Assembly (NCBI GenBank): GCA_029990175.1
Contig: JARKIP010000017.1
Span: 29,189,001 to 29,253,000 of the forward strand
Reading direction: 5' to 3'
Origin: Petunia secreta
Taxonomy: Eukaryota; Streptophyta; Magnoliopsida; Solanales; Solanaceae
DNA length: 64,000 bases
In this document: positions 1 to 10,898 of the stretch, piece by piece
How the letters are laid out: each line of letters opens with the position of its first letter
Position numbering within the stretch: position 1 is the stretch's first letter
Translations under genes and position numbers: made by a program
The notes under the pieces: model-generated
What the model saw: only the letters and a program-made list of their open reading frames with translations
Told to the model about the DNA's origin: nothing
The model's database searches: none

Positions 1-359
1 CCAAAAATCTGTTGAACTTGCAATATTGTTCATTGGTTTTAATTATGTGGAATGTAAAATCAAGAGCTCGCTCATAAATCAAAGATATATTAATGATATG
101 TCTGATCGATATGTAATCGGTGTCGCATAGAACCTAACAAAGTAAGGATCTGTCGGATAAATATTTTATCGGTCTGTTACGACGATTGTTTCGATTGACC
201 ACATGTGGCATCGATCGGCCCCTATCGCCTTATTCATTATAAATTTAAAAATAATTTTTCGTATTATGTAAAATATTGATGTATAAAGAGTGAATTTAAT
301 GAAAATTTCACAAAATTATTGGCGTGATCATTGGATATGAAATAATAAACGGACTTATT
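1..359. repeat. Tandem repeat copy 1 (about 431-bp unit), cut by element A
   Basis: This stretch matches 9500-9854 and 9931-10180 nearly base for base; all three contain CCAAAAATCT followed by TTGAACTTG and the block AATGTAAAATCAAGAGCTC. Its left part lies outside the window. It stops at 359, where the LTR of element A begins, and the unit resumes at 9423 after that element. No coding potential is seen. Confidence 0.85.
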
Positions 360-2848
360 TGAAACGACCTCGGTCAGTCGTTTCGGAAGTTAGGACTCCG
401 ATTGGTGTGCCGATAATTTTAAAATATTCGTAAGGTCTATTAGGACATGTCTGTAAAATTTAAGCTAAATCAGAACTCGTTTGGTAGGCATCAGAAAAAG
501 GTGTCAGTTTTTATTGTTAATAAATATTAAAAAGAGATTTTCGAGCTCGGTTTTGGCGAATGAGCTCCGATTCGAAATTCGAAAGCGCCATTAGATTCAT
601 ATGATTATTTATGACTTTTGTGAACTTTCGAAAGTGAATTTCGATGTTGTTCGGCTAGTTTCCGCTAAAATGCCGAAAGTTAAATAATTTGACCTTTTTC
701 TATTTATATTCGCATCTTGAGTTTCGGGAACCCGATTTGAGATCTGCCTTCATGAGTATATTACATATATTTTGAATAACTCGTATGCAAAAGTTGGAAT
801 TATTTCGAATATCGTAGGACACCGTTTTAATTTTCGTTAAGAAAAGAAAATAAAATAAAATAAAAGAAAAAAAAGGAAAAAAGACAAAACAAAAGAAAGC
901 AAAGAAAGGTCAATGACGGTGGGTCCTTAGCTATAGACGATCAGAACATTAAAACATGAGGAAATCAAAGAAGAAATCAGAACAGTAAAGAGAAAGACGC
1001 AGTGAGACTAAAATATGCCAGAAAATGAGAAAAGAACCGGAGAAAAGTAGAATTTTAACGCTGAAACATTCAGGTAAGGGTCCTAATATATTATTTGAGT
1101 TTATTACGTGTGTTTGAATATGTTTTAACGGTAAAACTTGGAATATTATACATCGTTTTAATAAGTTCAATTAATAGTTTAAAGGGTCAAATGGACCCCG
1201 ATAATAAAATTGATTATATATTCGTACTCAGTGAGTTATGGACAACATATAAATGTAAATTATTTGGGGTTTGGTTATGTGACCTTAAACCCTGTATATA
1301 GGCCTGGCCTGCGTATTGCGTATGCAAATAGGGTATCAGGTTCCTAACCGGATTGCCCTAAGATGTGAGGAATGAAGCCTTTAGCCTAATTTGATATATT
1401 TTTCTGCTTATTGAATAGAGTGGGATCGTTTGGCAATGAAACCATAGTACAAGCAGTTATTGAATGGATGTACTAACTTTGTAACAAGGTAAGTGTTTAT
1501 ATCCATTTCTTTGGAGGCACCTGGCCTCGTGGATTTTCTACCACGTATTCCTTACGTGTGTAGCTGCCGATAGGCGTACTCATTACACCTTAGCTTTCTA
1601 TTTACATTGTATATTATATGTTATGTCCTATTTTTTGTATTGCATTGAGTATCTGAGCATTGTATCCTGGCTGTAAGTTGGCATCTACTTCCCGGCTGTC
1701 GATGAGAGTCCCCCGTCGGTGAAGGGCTATTATTGCATCACATTGAATTCATACGCATTATATATCATTCATATGCATTACATTGCATATCATATTGGGT
1801 GCAGGAGTATTCCGCTCCAGGAGAATGGGGATTCCGCTCCATTGTATCATATTAAGGGTAGGAGGATTCCTCCCCAAGAGCAGGAGTATTCCGCTCTTAT
1901 GTCAGATATTGAGTGCTATAGTATTCCGCCTCAGCTTTACATGATATTGGGTGCAGGAGTATTCCGCCCCAGGAGAGTGAAGGAGTATTCCGCCTCTGGT
2001 TTATATTATATCGGGTGCTGGAGTATTCCGTCCCAGGAGCAGGAGTATTCCGCTCCAGTTGGTTATCAGATTGGATTCCCCTCGAATGCAGGAGTATTCC
2101 AATTCGGGATGGGATTACGGGCACATGTGACCCTTCGCATCATATTTCATTTCATTTCATTTCATCTCACATCATTTCATTTCATCTCAATTCATACCAT
2201 TGTGTAGACTTGCGGTACATAACTACTGTTCTGCTTATATGTGCATTGCTTATTTGTTGATATGTTTCTGTCACACATCCTTGGTTGAGTTTATAAGTTT
2301 CTTACATGTTTCCGGTAATTAAAAGGAATTTGGTCTATCTATTTCTTTTCTCCCTGGCTAGCTATCCTATTCTTTGAGGTGGCTAGTCTGCCCCACTTAT
2401 TGAGTCCTTTTGACTCACCCTTGTTTGTTGTTTGTTTCTTGTCTATCTATTTCATATCGGCAGGTTCGCTCCAGGATTGAGTTCGCCACGTTGTGAAGGA
2501 GCGAAGACGACTTCAGCCGTCAAGGTGAGCCAGCTTTTATTCCGGATGGCCACCAGTTTATTGGTTGTTATTTCAGTTGCATTTTGCTCCCTTCAGGAGG
2601 TATTTGTCTTCTTTTGTACTCTTAGATGTCTAGTCTGGATAGCCCTAAACCTATATGTTGGGTTGTCAGCTGTAATTTCTTTTGTACAGCTTAGAGGTAT
2701 CAGTATGTCGGTGATTTCTTTTAAGTCTTGTCCTTATTTGTGAATTGTTATATCTATTTTCCTGATTTAATTGGTAAGGGTTCGTCCGACGGGTCTAGGG
2801 CAGGATGTCGGGTGCCCGCACGGCCTAACCGGATTTCGGGTCATGTTA
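360..2848 (+). repeat. 5' LTR of element A
   Basis: It starts TGAAACGACC and ends in GTTA where the 3' copy has GTCA, so the usual terminal CA has mutated. By eye the first 240 bp differ from the 3' LTR at about nine positions, so the insertion is not recent. It contains a GTATTCCG minisatellite, a CATTT-rich tract near 2140-2200 and a conserved block near 2455-2540 present in all three copies of this LTR in the window. The open frames in it are not treated as genes. Confidence 0.9.
1795..2115. repeat. GTATTCCG minisatellite inside the element A 5' LTR
   Basis: About ten imperfect units of the form GCAGGAGTATTCCGCYCC occur with variable 5-30 bp spacers containing ATATTGGGTGC-like sequence. 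The same array is at 8365-8670 in the 3' LTR and inverted at 54688-55035 in the solo LTR, so it belongs to the LTR family. Confidence 0.85.
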
Positions 2849-2850
2849 GT

Positions 2851-2863
2851 TGATATCAGAGCC
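2851..2863 (+). other. Primer binding site of element A (initiator Met tRNA type)
   Basis: TGATATCAGAGCC lies two bases after the LTR end. It equals the canonical plant TGGTATCAGAGC site with one G-to-A change. This anchors the direction of the element. Confidence 0.8.
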
Positions 2864-3099
2864 ATGTTTAGAGTCTATCCAGACTAAGACAGTATCTATT
2901 AGAGTCTCGCTGATGGGTACGTAGACGTCCGTACTTATCTACGAGGGGCTATGATGGCATTTAGGAATTTCACTTTCTTCTTTTCTGATCGTGCATTGGT
3001 CTAGGATGCAAAATTATTTTCGTAAATTCCTTCGTGGTAATTGTGAATTCTCGTGCGACAAATCAGCAAACGGCATGAGTTCAAGACAAAGTAGTCTAG

Positions 3100-3900
3100 C
3101 ATAAAGCTAGAGCTATTCAAGCCCCGCGAGTGTTTGATCGTGCTGACGATCTAGTTACGGAGGTCCCAGTTGTGCCAGCTCGCGATGGGCAAGGGAGCAG
3201 GGCCTTGTGGTTCCCTTGGCCCTCTACGATGCTTTCACGAGAATCTTGGCGATGCAGATACCGTAAGAACCTATTATTTGCTAGGAAGCTTATCAGGTTG
3301 TCGCAGATGCAGATGTTCAGTCTCAGGGAGCTTCTATTCCAGTTCTTAATATTGCCGCAGTAAAGTATGTTCCGGAGGCAGCATGTGTTGTGCCTCTAGT
3401 TATTCTGGCTGGTTAGCTAGCCCGAGTAATGGGTCGGCCGAGTATCTGAAAAGGCTGCATTATTTTACCCAATCAAATCTTCCGATATTCTTAAGCCATG
3501 CATCAGATGATGTCGGCGTATCCTTCAGGCTCTTGATTATATCGAGCGGTATGGTGTTGATTATTCTTCTTTCCAGTTTCAAGGTCCAGCCCTGGATTGG
3601 TGGACTGCTCTCTTATTAGCTAACTTGGTTCGATTTTTCTTCTAGCTTCATGGAAAAGTTCCTTTCGAGTGGCGAGCGAGATGAAAAGTGTTGCCAGTTT
3701 GAGTGGATTGGATAGGGTAGCCTGTCGGTTAGCCTGTTGGTGTTTCAGAATATGAGATTAAATTCTATAGAATGGCTGAATATGCATTAGAACTAATCCA
3801 TGAGCCCTTCGAGAGATTTAAATATTTATTGATGACCTTTCTTTTTCCTTGAGATCCCAGATGGCTCAAAAAAAAAAAAATTGAGGTTGGGACTTTATTT
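3100..3900 (+). pseudogene. Degenerate gypsy gag remnant in element A
   Basis: Short open pieces in all three frames read as a broken gag. Near 3170-3240 there is a Pro/Arg/Gly-rich stretch. Near 3540-3620 a frame contains a GPALDWWTALL-like segment resembling the core of retrotransposon gag domains. It is followed near 3650 by a FMEKFLSSGERDE-like helix that matches the same family pattern. Several frameshifts and an A10 run at about 3867-3878 break it. The position, soon after the primer site, is what is expected for gag. No zinc knuckle was recognised. The family assignment is by pattern, not by alignment. Confidence 0.5.
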
Positions 3901-5231
3901 AATATTGTTGTTGATATTGCTCAAAGGTATTAGGCATACCATAATTTAAAACGGGAAGAGTGAGAGCGGGAGAGCAAGAGATCCTATGTCCCTAGTGGGT
4001 AACCATGGTACCTCATTTGGAGGTAAGGGTTCTGATTATTTTGGGAGGTCACCTTCAGGTTATCTCCGCTTGTAGAGCGTGATTCTCAAAGTGCGCGAGT
4101 AGTTCATCAAGATTAGACCCAGTTTTTCTCTTTGTAGCTATCAACAATTTATCCAACTTCCATTTTCACTGAGAAGGTATTATCATTGTCGCGAGCATGT
4201 CATCTTTGGTGGAGTTCTCCCTTACTCCAGCAAGTAGGCAGTCGTCCTCTCTCCTGTCATCAGGCAGTTGCACAGTCGCAGACGATTTCATTTAGATCTC
4301 AATCAGTCGGAGAGATGCTACCATCCAGTAGGGGGTTGAGAACGTGGTGGCAGTGGTTCTTCAGAAGGTGATTATCAGGGTAGTGGATCAACTCAGCTGT
4401 AGGGGCAGTTCAATGAACTACTAGTCTGGCAGGGTGCTGAGGTATTTAGTACACTCAAGTATTTGTAGCTCACTTAAGTGTGTAAGCTTTGATTTTTCCG
4501 ATCGATTTAGAAATGATTGTCTTATCATATTTCCATAGTTTCCTGGGATGGCGTTTCCATTAAGAATCTGTTGCGGTAGAGGGGCGAGCTTCTTGTATAA
4601 TTTATCCCTGGCATTTATGATGACCCTACTAGTTTATCAGGTTTAAATGCGAGAGATTTGTGAGTGAGTATCGGTATTGTTTGCTTGGAATTTTGTTGTG
4701 CCTCATTTTGTTGTAATGTCAAGCCAGTCTACCTCTCTTTAGAACTCAGTGTCGGTAGGATGATAGGATTCTTATTTGTCACCATCAGAAAGTGTCATTG
4801 TTTCTTTCGGTGTAAAGTGGCTAGTAAGTAATGCTCGATCTATGTGTCTCCTCTTGGTTCGAGATTCTAGTAGATTCATGCTATTCCATGAGCTTGTCTT
4901 AGTTATAAAAGGGTATTCTGGTAAATTGTTAGAGTTTCCTTCTTATTGGGAGGTTAAATTGGTATGGATGTTTTTCCATAAAGCTTATTTAATATCTATC
5001 TCTTTAATTGCGATTCTTTGGCTCGCATGACTCGGAAGTAATCTAGATTTGGTAGCCAAGCAAATAAGAAGATGAACTTCCTGAAGCTCTAATTATTTCT
5101 ATCCTTGATCCATTTCCATTTCTTCTTCGTCCGGCACTAGTGAGCTTGGGCGATTGGTAGCCGCTTGTGACGTTCCCTGTATTGAGCCAGAGTACGTGTT
5201 ATAGTAGCCGGGTAAGCATATTATTGTTTTG
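3901..5231 (+). other. Unassigned internal DNA of element A
   Basis: No conserved protease, RT or RNase H motif could be read in any frame. Open frames such as 4776-5030 are short and lack recognisable domains. The stretch is probably decayed gag-pol sequence, but I cannot show it. Confidence 0.4.
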
Positions 5232-5338
5232 GATATCAGTTTATCCGGGTATCCATTCCCATGTATAGTATAGTACTGGTTCTACTTTTGCGGATCATCC
5301 AGTTTCAGGGGAAACTTTGCCTTAATTTTTATATAGAA
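5232..5338 (+). repeat. Fragment matching the LTR of element F, inside element A
   Basis: About 105 bp containing CAGTTTATCCGGGTATCCAT and ATCATCCAGTTTCAGGGG match the F LTRs at 27225-27330 and 34093-34192 with few mismatches. Neither end shows a duplication or a terminal TG/CA, so it is a partial copy and not a solo LTR. Confidence 0.75.
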
Positions 5339-5744
5339 GTACCATCCATCAGGCGGTGGTATTTACGGCAAAGGTATGGAGTTGTGAACTTGAGAGTTGC
5401 AGCTGTTTGGAAACTCGAAAGTGTAGTTGGTAGCTTAGGTCTGCCTACCTTCAGCTTTTAGCTAAATCTTCTTTAGTCCAGCAGACTGTGCGAGGATGGT
5501 TATTCCTATTCAAATGGCTGCATGCGTTTGTGCTTTAAGTGGAGGAGTCTTCCTCCAAATACTGAATGGTAATATTAAATCTCTGAGGTGTTGATACCAC
5601 TTTTCTCACGACCAAAGTAAGGCCATGGCAGAAATCTACAATGACTGTCGATCATTGCTAAACCCACTAATAATCTATTAATGATAGAGATAAGCTGGAA
5701 ACCTGATCATATATACGTACCTATCTGCTGAAAGCATAAAGTCT

Positions 5745-6075
5745 GGAAAGATGACACAACTTTAACTTGCTGGCAATTAGAACATTGAGCCACAAATTCT
5801 GTTATGTCACACTTCATTCTATCCCACTAATAAATCTGCTCAAGATCATGGTACATCTTAGTCGAATCTGGATGAACAGTGTATTTAGAACAATGTGCCT
5901 CTATCATAATCTGTCCACGTAAATTTGCAACATCAGGAGCACAAAGTCTATCTTTATATATGGGAAAACTGTCAGTAGTAACCTTGTATGGTGACTCCGT
6001 TTTTCTTTTGGCTATCTGTCTGTATTCAACCAGAATTAGATCCTCATACTGACGTTGTTTTACTTCATGAAAAAT
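5745..6075 (-). pseudogene. Inverted gypsy integrase zinc-binding fragment inside element A
   Basis: Read on the minus strand, this piece encodes the end of an RNase H linker and an HHCC integrase zinc finger: a YRQ..RK segment, then PDVA.LRGQIM, HPDSTKMYHD and a C..C pair in QCSNCQQVKV. It corresponds to 31435-31735 of element F, in the opposite orientation to A. It is internally decayed, with a stop replacing the Trp of the W-D pair. Sequence on both sides loses the similarity, so it is a captured fragment or the scar of a nested insertion. Confidence 0.75.
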
Positions 6076-6883
6076 TTAGAGTTAAAGATCTAGTGCAACT
6101 TGTCGTCCATCTATCATTGGCATATCTCCTTCCCACCCCAACTCTTTGAGAAGTTACTTTAGCGTTATAAGTGCACATGTAATCAATTTTGTTGTTGGTA
6201 TTCTGCCTCAGCCCATGGTCCAACTACATGTCTCTTTTATTTTCACTTATTCAAGTCATAATATTTCCAATTCAAAGACAATACCCTAAAGTAGATGTTC
6301 AGTCTGAAGATCATTCCTGGTCTGCTTTATACTATCCAGTATTATTTGTATGATCCTTATCCTTATATGATAGACCCTGTTCAGATGAACCTTTGACATA
6401 CATTAGGATATGAGTAACCACATTCCCATAAGGAGCTTGTGGAACAACACTAACATCACCTGGGATGTTGCATAGTGCGTTCGTAAAAAATAATATAGCT
6501 GGCATCAAATCTTCTATAGTGTGTAGTGACAAGGTACTTCAAAAGCCCCCCTATTGCATCAAGCGTGAGCTAATTTTTAGTTCCATCGACCTGTTCTATA
6601 TCAAAAGGTATATCGAAGGGGTGATTATCGGCTGAATCATGTTAATCCATTCAAAGTTACTTCGAAAGTGTAGAACTCTCTTCTCATGATCGAGGAAGAA
6701 TCACCTTAGTTAGAATAAGCTGTATAATGGTATTATCATATTATCCAGATATATTTTATTCCAAAAGTTTGATATGCGTGTTATAATTTTGATCCTGTAA
6801 TCAAGAAATAATGCCCGTGGAGTAACTCATAAAGGTCGTGCAAGTTCTCTTGTTATCTGCGTGAATCTTGCTTTAGACTTAGG
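6076..6883. other. Unassigned 3' internal DNA of element A
   Basis: AT-rich sequence without readable domains. The small open frame at 6332-6532 on the minus strand has no recognisable motif and is not called. Confidence 0.4.
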
Positions 6884-6903
6884 CTCGTTCGAGGACGAAC
6901 GAG
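6884..6903 (+). other. Pre-PPT hairpin of element A
   Basis: CTCGTTCG and CGAACGAG form a perfect 8-bp stem around an AGGA loop, just before the purine tract. Element F has the same loop and stem length with different stem bases (32901-32920). Confidence 0.7.
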
Positions 6904-6908
6904 AGTAT

Positions 6909-6921
6909 AAGTGGAGGAGAG
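6909..6921 (+). other. Polypurine tract of element A
   Basis: AAGTGGAGGAGAG abuts the TG of the 3' LTR, as expected for the plus-strand primer. Confidence 0.8.
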
Positions 6922-9417
6922 TGAAACGACCTCGGTCAGTTGTTTCGGAAGTTAGGACTCCGATTGATGTGCCGATAATTTTAAAATATTCCTAAGGTCT
7001 ATTAGGACCTGTCTGTAAAATTTGAACTAAATCAGAACTCGTTTGGTAGGCATCAGAAAAAGGTGTCAGTTTTTATTGTTAATAAATATTAAAAAGAGAT
7101 TTTCGAGCTCGGTTTTGGCGAATGAGCTCCGATTCAAAATCTGAAAGCGCCATTAGATTCATATGATTATTTATGACTTTTGTGAACTTTCGAAAGTGAA
7201 TTTCGTTGTTGTTCGGTTAGTTTCCGCTAAAATGCCGAAAGTTAAATAATTTGACCTTTTTCTATTTAAATTCGCATCTTGAGTTTCGAGAACCCGATTT
7301 GAGATCCGCCTTCGCGAGTATGTTACATATATTTTGTATAACTCGTATGAAAAAGTTGGAATTATTTTGAATATCGTAGGACATCATTTTAATTTTCGTT
7401 AAGAAAAGAAAAGAAAATAAAATAAAAGAAAACAAAAAAAAAAAGGAAAAAAGACAAAACAAAAGAAAGCAAAGAAAGGTCAATGACGGTGGGTCCTTAG
7501 CTATACGATCAGAACATTAAAATATGAGGAAATCAAAGAAGAAATCATAACAGTAAAGAGAAAGACGCAGTGAGACTAAAAAAATGCCAGAAAATGAGAA
7601 AAGAGCCGGAGAAAAGTAGAATTTTCACCCTGAAACATTCAGGTAAGGGTCCTAATATATTATTTGAGTTTATTACGTGTGTTTGAATATGTTTTAATGG
7701 TAAAACTTGGAATATCATACATCATTTTAATAAGTTCAATTAATAGTTTAAAGGGTCAAATGGACCCTGATAATAAAATTGATTATATATTCGTACTCAG
7801 TGAGTTATGGGCAACATATAAATGTAAATTATTTGAGGTTTGGTTATGTGACCTTAAACCCTGTATATAGGCCTGGCCTGCGTATTGCGTATGCAAATAG
7901 GGTATCAGGTTCCTAACCGGATTGCCCTAAGATGTGAGGAATGAAGCATTTAGCCTAATTTGATATATTTTTCTGCTTATTGAATAGAGTGGGATCATTT
8001 GGCAATGAAACCATAGGACAAGCGTTTATTGAATGGATGTACTAACTTTGTAACAAGGTAAGTGTTTATATCCATTTCTTTGGAGGCACCTGGCCTCGTG
8101 GATTTTCTACCACGTATTCCTTACGTGTGTAGCTGCCGATAGGAGTACTCATTACGCCTTAGCTTTCGATTTACATTTTATATTATATGTTATGTCCTAT
8201 TGTTAGTATTGCATTGAGAATCTGAGCATTGTACCCTGGCTGTAAGTTGGCATCTACTTCCCGGCTGTCGATGAGAGTCCCGCACCAGTGATGGGTTATT
8301 ATTGCATCACATTGCATTCATACGCATTATATGTCATTCATATGCATTACATTGCATATCATATTGGGTGCAGGTGTATTCCACCCCAGGAGCAGGGGGA
8401 TTCCGCTCCATTATATCATATTGAGGGTAGGAGGATTCCGCCCCAAGAGCAGGAGTATTCCGCTCTTATGTCAGATATTGAGTGCAGGAGTATTCCGCCT
8501 CAGCTTTACACGATATTGGGTGCAGGAGTATTCCGCCCCAGGAGAGTGCAGGAGTATTCCGCCTCTAGTTTATATTATATCGAGTGCAGGAGTATTCCGT
8601 CCCAGAAGCAGGAGTATTCCGCTCCAGTTGGTTATCAGATTGGATTCCTTTCGAATGCAGGAGTATTCCGCTTCGGGATGGGATTACGGGCACATGTGAC
8701 CCTTCGCATCATATTTCATTTCATTTCATTTCATCTCACATCATTTCATTTCATCTCAATTCATACCATTGTGTAGACTTGCGGTACATGACTACTGTTC
8801 TGCTTATATGTTCATTGCTTATTTGTTGATATGTTTCTGGCACGCATCCTTGGTTGAGTTTATAAGTTTCTTACGTGCTTTCGGTAAATAAAAGGAATTT
8901 GGTCTATCTATTTCTTTTCTCCCTGGCTAGCTATCCTATTCTTTGAGGTGGCTAGTCTGCCCCACTTATTGAGTCCTTTTGACTGACCCTTGTTTGTTGT
9001 TTGTTTCTTGTCTATCTATTTCATATTGGCAGGTTCGCTCTAGGATTGAGTTCGCCACGTTGTGAAGGAGCGAAGACGACTTCAGCCGTCAAGGTGAGCC
9101 AGCTTTTATTCCGGATGGCCACCAGTTTATTGGTTGTTATTTCAGTTGCATTTTGCTCCCTTCAGGAGGTATTTGTCTTCTTTTGTACTCTTAGATGTCT
9201 AGTCTGGATAGCCCTAAACCTATATGTTGGGTAGTCATCTGTAATTTCTTTTGTACAGCTTAGAGGTATCAGTATGTCGGTGATTTCTTTTAAGTCTTGT
9301 CCTTATTTGTGAATTGTTATATTTATTTTCTTGATTTAATTGGTAAGGGCTCGCCCGATGGGTCTAGGGGAGGATGTCGGGTGCCCGCACGGCCTAACCG
9401 GATTCCGGGTCATGTCA
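6922..9417 (+). repeat. 3' LTR of element A
   Basis: This is the direct copy of 360-2848, starting TGAAACGACC and ending CATGTCA. It contains the GTATTCCG minisatellite at 8365-8670. It is followed by ATATT (9418-9422), then by the resumed tandem repeat unit. Confidence 0.9.
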
Positions 9418-9423
9418 ATATTA

Positions 9424-9854
9424 GAATACAAACTATGTTTGCGTGAAAGCATCTTCATATGTACACAAAATTCAAATATTTATTTTCTTACTTTTTATTC
9501 CAAAAATCTCTTGAACTTGCAATATTGTTCCTATTTAATTATGTAGAATGTAAAATCAAGAGCTCGCTCATAAATAACCGATATTAATGATATGTATGAT
9601 CGATATGTAATCGGCCTCGCATAGAACCTGACAAAGTAAGGATCTGTCCTTTAAATATGTTATCGGTCTGTTACGACAATTGTTTCGAGCGACCAGATGT
9701 GGCATTGATCGACCCCTATCGCCTTATTCATTATAAGTTTAATAATGATTTTTTGTATTATGTTATATATTGATGTATTAGGAGTGAATTTAGTGAAAAT
9801 TTAACAAAATTATTGTTGTGATCATTCGATAAGAAAGAATAAGAGGAAATACTG
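9424..9854. repeat. Tandem repeat copy 2
   Basis: The unit runs from GAATACAAACTATG to the next GAATACAAACTATG, 431 bp. It is complete and closely matches copies 1 and 3. No coding potential is apparent. It may be a local satellite or a tandemly duplicated fragment of an older repeat. Confidence 0.85.
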
Positions 9855-10180
9855 GAATACAAACTATGTTTGCATGAAAGCACCTTCATATGTACACAAA
9901 ATTCAAATGTTCATTTTCTGACTTTTTATTCCAAAAATCTCTTGAACTTGTAATATTGTTCATTTCTTTTAATTATGTAGAATGTAAAATCAAGAGCTCG
10001 CTCATAATTCACCAATATATTAATGATATGTCCGATCGATGTGTAATCAGTCTCGCTTAGAACCCGACAAAGTAAGGATCTGTCTGATAAATATGTTATC
10101 GGTCTGCTACGACAATTGTTTCGATAAGCCAGATGTTTCATCGATCGACCCCTATCACCTTATCCATTATAAGTTTAAAC
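9855..10180. repeat. Tandem repeat copy 3 (truncated)
   Basis: It matches copy 2 from its start to CATTATAAGTTTAA at about 10178, then diverges into a different element. The last quarter of the unit is missing. Confidence 0.8.
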
Positions 10181-10833
10181 ATCATCATCCTCATTGCTCA
10201 TTAGGAAAAATATAGTTAGGATGTGTTCCTAGTGTTGCTTCCCGTAATTGTTCAGGCAATTGAACATCTGTATTGGGTGAAAATTCACCGCGCCTCTATG
10301 TCAGGGCTTGAGGCATAGCTTGACACAGTTTCTCTGAGGATGACCCCTTGAGGAAAAATATCTTGTTCACTCAGTCAGCCACCTCAGACAAAGAGAGACC
10401 GAGATCAAAGATCGGAGCTCAAGAGAATTTAAGAACAATGGACACTAGACAACTAGTCGACCTCTCAACGAAACATTTCACCTTGGCAAAGCGAGTTCTA
10501 CCTTCTGTAACTGTCGACGGTTGCATGAATATTAAAGAAAGATATTATGGGCTGACCATGATCAACGTGCGATTACTGGTCTTAAAGTTCATTTATTGCC
10601 TTGGCACATTTTGTAAACTATAATTAGAAGCCTTTGTAATTGAGGAAAGGACATCCAAAAATAGAATACTACGCTTATATTTTCGGTCCCTATTGCTCGT
10701 TAATAATTTCATAGCTATCTTTATGTTATTTCTTGTTCTTTGCTCGTTTTCTAGCTTTGATACAAACAAATTACTGATTAGTCCCAAAACAAATTTGATT
10801 TAGTATCCTAATCAGATTTAGGCCAACAAAAAT

Positions 10834-10850
10834 TGACGCCGTCTGTGGGG
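10834..10850 (+). other. Primer binding site of the TAT-like fragment
   Basis: TGACGCCGTCTGTGGGG resembles the TGGCGCCGTCTGTGGG box found after the LTR of many plant TAT-type gypsy elements, with one G-to-A change. The cognate tRNA was not determined. Confidence 0.6.
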
Positions 10851-10898
10851 AATTAGGAATAGCGTTTGTTCCAAAGTTTATTTCCAGTCTTATTTCAA

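Larger units (their letters stand above)
360..9417 (+). mobile_element. Element A: Ty3/gypsy-like LTR retrotransposon, complete but decayed
   Basis: Two direct LTRs of about 2.49 kb (360-2848 and 6922-9417) flank 4.1 kb of internal DNA. A tRNA-iMet-type primer site follows the 5' LTR and a purine tract precedes the 3' LTR. Flanking 5-mers are TTATT (355-359) and ATATT (9418-9422), a target duplication with one mismatch. The LTR ends were fixed by comparison with the solo LTR at 53812-56430, which has perfect duplications. Only a broken gag is recognisable inside; no forward polymerase remains, so the element is dead. The GTTCGAGGACGAAC box before the purine tract suggests gypsy chromovirus ancestry by similarity to element F. 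Confidence 0.88.

Noticed and set aside
1719..2207. 162-residue open frame over the GTATTCCG array, repeated at 8288-8776 and on the minus strand near 54610-55056
   Set aside because: It follows the minisatellite in an LTR, open frames exist in several phases, and there is no domain. It is a by-product of repeat structure.
2432..2743. Conserved open frame in the A-family LTR (also 9001-9234 and 53918-54250)
   Set aside because: Conservation reflects common LTR descent; lengths and stops differ between copies and no motif is present.
10348..10623. 91-residue open frame in the TAT-like LTR
   Set aside because: It lies upstream of the primer site, within the LTR, and shows no domain.
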